Source of the DNA: Euprymna scolopes
Taxonomy: Eukaryota; Mollusca; Cephalopoda; Sepiida; Sepiolidae
Direction: 5' to 3'
NCBI GenBank assembly: GCA_024364805.1
Contig: CM044488.1
Span: forward strand, 41,906,484 to 41,926,973
Length of the DNA stretch: 20,490 nucleotides
Part shown: positions 16,589 through 20,490 of the stretch, piece by piece
How the letters are laid out: the number at the start of each line of letters is the position of its first letter
Position numbering within the stretch: position 1 is the stretch's first letter
Notes under the pieces: generated by a model
Database searches by the model: none
Told to the model about the DNA's origin: nothing
The model's input: only the letters and a program-made list of their open reading frames with translations
Program-made: the position numbers and the translations under genes

Positions 16589-17626
16589 TTCATAATCAAA
16601 TTCTGCTCATTCTATCCATCGTGTCTAACTATAACTGACGATCTCACTCACCGTTATCCTCGAGTATCATTCGGGCCTTGATAAGTGGCAACCGATTAAT
16701 AAAAAAGGTTAATATTATACTGAAGCTAAGTATAGATACGATTGGTGTGAATTCACAACGTATTGTTGTTGTTTTGTGGATGAAGTGGATACCAACGATG
16801 ACTGATAACTCAGAATAAGGTGTTCAATCCCTATCATAGTGGTGTTAGATAATAACATTGTTAAATTAGTTATTATCGATCTGTCTATCTGTCTATCTAT
16901 CTTTTAATCTATCTATCCAGTGATATTGTTAAAACAGTTTTGATTGGGAGTCATTTATTGTTTAGAGAATAAATTAGTCTGGAATGTAACAGCTACCTGC
17001 AGATGTTAACATAAATTAGCTAAGTTAAAAATAAACAAAATAACCTTCAACAGTTGCGTATGTGACAGAGGCCACACGTTAGGGGGCGTGTGCTTTTGAT
17101 GATGGCGTAACGGAACTGACAGGTCAAAAGGTTAATATTAATTGGGAGTTTGAGTTTGGTCACAAAGCCGGGAAGCGGGGCTGGAAGGAACAAGCATGTA
17201 GACACGTAATGCAAACTCCTCGTGAAGACCAGTGAGACAGCTGATATAATTTATTTGTTTTAAAAATATAAAGTGTTGCTCTGTGGTTTCACAAAAGAAA
17301 AAGAAAAACAACTGTCTCAATCGGTCATGGTGTTGGTCGGGGGCGTGTTTCGTCACAGAGCCCAGCAGGGTAGACAGAAGAACTACCGAATAAAGAAAAG
17401 GTATGAAGCATCTTTATTCTTCTTCCTATAAAATAGGATACCTTTATGTAAATACGAACTGCAATATATTCCCTGGCTATACAACAGTGATATCTTTATT
17501 AGAAAGGTTAATAAAATGTAGCAACTGATCATATTGGATTATCACATTTCCCAAGGCGTAGAATCCAACCGGACTTTGAAAACGCATGGTAATGATGACT
17601 TGTGTTTGGAATGAGAATGTCGTTGA
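16589..17626. other. About 1 kb without a gene; small repeats only
   Basis: Contains a (TCTA/TCTG)n tract at 16880-16918. From about 17041 to 17400 the base composition is more balanced, and the 10-mer GGGGGCGTGT occurs at 17082-17091 and 17339-17348, near GTGACAGAGGCC and GTCACAGAGCCC respectively. A 72-codon minus frame (17138-17356) has no recognised motif. Confidence 0.5.
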
Positions 17627-17943
17627 TTTTTTTTTTTTTAGTTGGTATATTTAAAGATAAAGATAAGATGTTTCCTTACAGTCTCAAGAGATAATGCATA
17701 ACCACTGTAATTGTGCGTCAAGGGTTGCGCTATACCCAACGACAATTCTTCTGAATCGGCACTGCTTGGGTTCAGTGGAAAGAAGTGCTAGACGACTGGA
17801 AGCAATGCCGAGATAAGCGGAGAGCACATACAGCACCTGGAATTCCCAAATAGTAACCCATTTTAGTACTGTACAGGCTCAACGTTGCTTAACTTCGGTG
17901 ATCTAACATAAACCGGTGTGTCAACGTGAATTATACCGTATGC
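17627..17943 (-). mobile_element. 5S rRNA-headed retroposon with A-tail (SINE3-like candidate)
   Basis: On the minus strand a 5S-like head (17943 to 17826) is followed by about 185 bases of body and then a run of 13 A (the T run at 17627-17639 on plus). Head, body and A-tail in that order is the layout of a short retroposon. Just before the tail the body has ATCTTATCTTTATCTTTAAA. No convincing target duplication was found around 17626 and 17944. Confidence 0.55.
17826..17943 (-). pseudogene. 5S rRNA-related sequence
   Basis: 118 bases in 5S order on the minus strand: GCATACGGTATAATTCACG, then TTGACACACCGG, then GATCACCGAAGTTAAGCAAC, GTTGAGCCTG, AAAATGGGTTACT and GGGAATTCCAGGTGCTGTAT. The 3' part (GGGAAT.CCAGGTGCTGTA) is closer to animal 5S than in the copy at 5500. 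Box C is altered (ATGGGTTAC instead of ATGGGTGACC). The many changes in paired regions make a functional ribosomal RNA unlikely. Confidence 0.85.
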
Positions 17944-18010
17944 TGCTATATATACTCATTAAAAAACGACAACTTTATATGTATCCATTTTCTTAGTTAA
18001 GCGCCCCTAT

Positions 18011-18300
18011 CTACCAGATACTAGAGTGACCTCCCCTTCCTAAAAGTAGCATATCATCAATGGAATCGTTAATAAAATTCACTTTTTTTTTTTTTTTTGC
18101 AATCCAGCCATATTTGGTAAACATAACTAATTTGTTTAACTTGTCCACCAAGTTTCCATCTTGAATTTTCAACAGTTCCTCTCTGATTTTTTTACGTAGA
18201 CTCTCGACAGTTATATAATTATTTTGACTGTACTGTAATCATGGTAATAATAGTGAAGCAGTTTAAGGTGGTCCGACAAAAAACAAACAGCCAACATCCT
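18011..18300 (-). pseudogene. Tc1/mariner-like transposase C-terminal remnant
   Basis: A minus-strand frame from 18238 to a stop at 18011 reads NYITVESLRKKIREELLKI, QDGNLVDKLNKLV and KYGWIA. This follows the tail pattern of mariner-like transposases (T.EELK..IREEI..I....L....) and parallels the tail in the 774-1371 element (TLQELKENIRNEI). Just upstream, in another frame near 18276-18235, SDHLKLLHYYYHDYS can be matched to the SPDLN.LDYYLWDY segment around the third catalytic acid, with the acid and Trp replaced by His. The frame change between them and the lost residues indicate old decay. The run of 16 A at 18098-18083 adds an artificial Lys stretch, and the frame beyond it is probably not transposase. 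No terminal repeats were found. Confidence 0.4.
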
Positions 18301-18770
18301 GCTTTCTTCTATCCCACCGAGAAATACGTCAACATTGGAGAAACATCGAAAATGAGAAAAGAAAAACAAATTTTCCTTTTTTTTTTTGCCCTTTTTCTGT
18401 GCTTTCGTCATCACGGTGTCAAATATTCTCACTCGCAACGTGTTAGAGCAAACACGTCATTCATATTTAATGAACAGATCAAAACAGGTCTCGTCTCCAT
18501 TTTAGATTGTGTATGTGTGTGTGTTTTATTTCTAACTTTTCCCCCACCTCTAAGCTAAACAACACCCAAAGCGTGACAAAATGTACAATCAATTTTACAC
18601 CAGAGAATGTCAGTAGTTTTTCTTTGTTGCATTTTTCATGTGAAACTTGGTCTATTATACTCGTGTTCTTTCGCATGAGCCCCTCGCATTCCCTCGTCGG
18701 TTTTGTTTTTATGGTATTAGGAGTTCAAGAAACAAAGTATTATCTGTATTTCTAAAACGTACATATCCCC
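18301..18770. other. Unassigned DNA
   Basis: Several 65-105 codon frames overlap on both strands (for example 18241-18558 plus), with no recognisable domain and with homopolymer-derived Phe or Lys runs. A short TG run is at 18507-18523. I treat the frames as chance. Confidence 0.5.
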
Positions 18771-18797
18771 CAACAAACCCCCTTAGCAATAAGATCT

Positions 18798-18968
18798 CAC
18801 CCCTTCACTGTTGAGATCCATAAATGCCAGAAAGCTTTATATTCTAATAGTTTCTTCCCTCGAACAGCTAGACTTTGGAATTCCCTTTCTGTTACCTGCT
18901 TCCCTGACTGTACTGATATGCAGAAGTTTAAATGTAACATAAACCAAAATCATGTTAATCTTTCATAG
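18798..18968 (+). pseudogene. LINE reverse transcriptase ORF, last 56 codons
   Basis: The open frame reads HPFTVEIHKCQKALYSNSF, then FPRTARLWNSLSVTCFPD, then MQKFKCNINQ and ends at TAG (18966-18968). F.PRT.RLWNSLP...FP....L..FK..V is the conserved C-terminal end of many non-LTR retrotransposon ORF2 proteins (CR1, jockey and relatives). The clade cannot be fixed from 56 residues. Similarity starts shortly before HPFTV, so the copy is heavily 5'-truncated, as is usual for LINEs. This end has no stop inside the segment and is better preserved than the relative at 14929. Confidence 0.8.
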
Positions 18969-19079
18969 ACTTGCTAATCTTTCATAGACGTGGTCCCAAA
19001 CAGTCGCCGCTTACATCCAAGTGACGATATGCCTTGTAAGGGGTGAACGTGTATAAAAAAAATAAAATAAAATGAAAAC
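18969..19079 (+). other. LINE 3' untranslated region and A-rich tail
   Basis: Follows the ORF end directly. TAATCTTTCATAGAC is duplicated in tandem across the stop codon (about 18956-18988). GTAAGGGGTGAACGTGTAT precedes the tail AAAAAAAATAAAATAAAAT. The ORF end, short UTR and A-rich tail fit a retrotransposed 3' end. Confidence 0.6.
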
Positions 19080-19094
19080 TATCTGAACCTCATT

Positions 19095-19330
19095 GTGACC
19101 TCTGCCAAGAAGATTATGTTTTCCGTTGAGTTTGTTTGCTTATGCACAGCCTAGCGTCCACATCGCTTGATCAATCGTCACCAAGCTTTGAGAGAATATT
19201 GGGCATGGTATAATTTAGAACTAATTTGATTTGGGAATATCAAGGTCAAAGGTTAAACTTAAATATCAAAAAATAAGAAAATAACACTTTGTGCGATAAC
19301 TACGGATCTGATCATCGTAGAAATTCGATG
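19095..19330 (+). mobile_element. Metazoan interspersed repeat of the CTCTGCCAAG(G)AGGTTATG type
   Basis: GACCTCTGCCAAGAAGATTA continuing TGTTTTCCGTTGAGTTTGTTTGC, then CACCAAGCTTTGAGAGAATA (consensus GAAACTTGG.GG.A in related repeats), then ATCAAGGTCAAAGGTTAAAC. From memory, a repeat with CCTC.GCCAAGGAGGTTATG, GTTTGTTTG and AAGGTCAAAGGTCA in this order is widespread in animal genomes. No coding capacity. Ends are not defined. Confidence 0.4.
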
Positions 19331-19559
19331 TTTGACTTATAATTATTATTTATAGTATTCGAATTCTGTATGCGGTCCGAGTTCGACAAGATACACAAGA
19401 AAGTTGAAAGTTACGTCGGCTGAAACGTTCAAGTGGGAACAGTAGTCCAAATAATTCAAATAATACATCTTATCAAATCCTATCTCAAAAAATTCATAAA
19501 AATCTATATGGATAATCCCGGTGCATAGTTTTGCCAGTAAAGTATGCAATCATCTCAAT
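19331..19559. other. AT-rich DNA, nothing recognised
   Basis: A 67-codon minus-strand frame at 19346-19549 has no motif that I know. Confidence 0.5.
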
Positions 19560-20490
19560 TGTGTAGAAGTTCCAGAAAACTGATTAGTTAAGATTTTTGT
19601 TTCAAAAAATTCAAAGATTTTCAGAAAATTGAATTTTTAAATATTTATTAAAAAACTGAATAATAAGAAGAATTATAATTCATATTTATTTTTAAAAAAC
19701 AAAAGACTATCAGAAAATTGAATGGTTCTGTTACTTGCAGAAAGCTGAGAAATTTATTAAAACTTCAGACGACTGAATATATTAGAAATTTTCAGATGTC
19801 TGAACAATGTAGAAACTTCAGATTGACGAATATTTTTATTTTTGTTTCATGTTATTGATACTGACAAAAATATACACCGATATTTTATACATATAAATCA
19901 AACACCATCGAATATACTGAAAACAAATACTGATTGCAATTATATCAAATTGACACACATTATTTGTCTAAAGCCTTTAAATACGAGTTTTCCAAAAACA
20001 TTTCCGAATCATTCAGTTTTTGAAAGTTTCCTAAATTTATCTTAAATTTTCAGTTCTTCCAAGTCTTTGTAACTTAGCTTTCCGAATTTTTTTTATTTGT
20101 TTATTTTTATGCAAAAATAAAATAACACCCCGGCTTTTCTGTGTTTTTTTTTTTTTATCAACCCGAATCGCTGAAACATTCAATTTGCTGAACATTTTTT
20201 AACTGTTCGGTTTTCTGACATATTGTGAACACTTCAAATGTTTGTTGAACTAAATAGTATTCTGAAATTTTGAAAATAGTTTAGTTGAATTTTTTTAAAC
20301 CCTTTGACTTTCTGAAATTAGCTTAGCTATCTAGTTGGTTATTTGAACTAATAATTTAGGGGGGTTTCTCTTGTTTTTATATAAATTTTCATCTTTTTGA
20401 AATTTCAAATATTTTGAATTGTCTGAAATGTCTGTTTTGTTTATATTTAATATTTGCCTCATAACTTTTCAATATTCTAACATATTCTAA
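19560..20490. repeat. Very degenerate AT-rich repeat with recurring TTCAGA/CTGAA motif
   Basis: Short blocks of the type TTTCAGAAAATTGAAT, CTTCAGACGACTGAATAT, TTTTCAGATGTCTGAACA and CTTCAGATTGACGAATAT recur every 30-45 bases to about 19835. Looser CTGAA(A/C) blocks continue from 20160 to the window end, interrupted by ordinary AT-rich DNA. Several blocks are near-palindromic (TTCAGA...TCTGAA). It reads like an old tandem array that continues past the window. Confidence 0.5.

Noticed and set aside
18241-18558. A 105-codon plus-strand frame
   Set aside because: No domain. Its Phe run and Cys/Val run come from a T run and a TG run, and it overlaps the better-supported minus-strand transposase relic.
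1-20490. Prokaryotic-type features (operons, ribosome binding sites, terminators) or a host gene with introns
   Set aside because: No coding run with sustained codon bias, no exon with recognisable domain and no bacterial signals were found.

Overview
This is repeat-dominated, AT-rich eukaryotic DNA with no intact protein-coding gene that I can support. It looks like intergenic or intronic sequence from a mollusc, most probably a coleoid cephalopod such as an octopus. That assignment is inference. It rests on an RTE-type LINE peptide (LDGTYTRMLR-like, NISW..HPTKQQLYG) that I associate with octopus genomes, on 5S rRNA-derived and tRNA-derived retroposon heads, on AT, TG and CT microsatellites, and on the number of decayed Tc1/mariner and LINE pieces. 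Almost all open frames of 60-120 codons here are chance frames in low-complexity DNA.

Layout. 1-771: microsatellites, then unassigned DNA. 774-1371: a Tc1/mariner fold-back element flanked by TA, with about 195 bp inverted arms and a transposase C-terminal remnant. 1374-2080: purine-rich and unassigned. 2081-2773: first copy of a roughly 0.7 kb interspersed repeat (called R1 here), whose second copy lies at 15855-16588 in the same orientation. 2934-3842: a 90 bp repeat (R2), a 65 bp tandem repeat and an element of a family with ACTAGC ends. 4080-5179: a CT tract, a GC-richer patch and a clean array of six 47 bp units. 5500-5850: a 5S rRNA-like head with a body; a second 5S-like head lies at 17826-17943 on the other strand. 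5949-8130: about 2 kb with almost no recognisable feature. 8136-9700: a short mariner-like C-terminus, AT microsatellites, T-rich DNA and a small TTAGGG tract.

9745-10031 is an RTE-like LINE fragment. 10076-12745 is a degenerate array of 60-75 bp units, split by about 1.6 kb that contains a tRNA-like SINE head and a CTGACGAAGG...GCCGAAACG hairpin. 13191-13304 is a CpG-rich set of three exact-length 33 bp repeats with CACGTG and TGACGTCA sites. 13566-14702 holds two abutting ACTAGC-family elements, the second carrying 125-160 bp tandem units. Two 3' ends of one LINE family lie at 14929-15060 and 18798-19079. A third Tc1/mariner remnant lies at 18011-18300. 19560-20490 is AT-rich DNA with a short recurring motif.

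Nothing here works as an operon or pathway. The content is layers of mobile-element insertion, decay and local tandem amplification. The most distinctive items are the inverted duplication of a transposase 3' end, the R1 family with its internal repeat, two different bodies behind 5S-like heads, and the split array.
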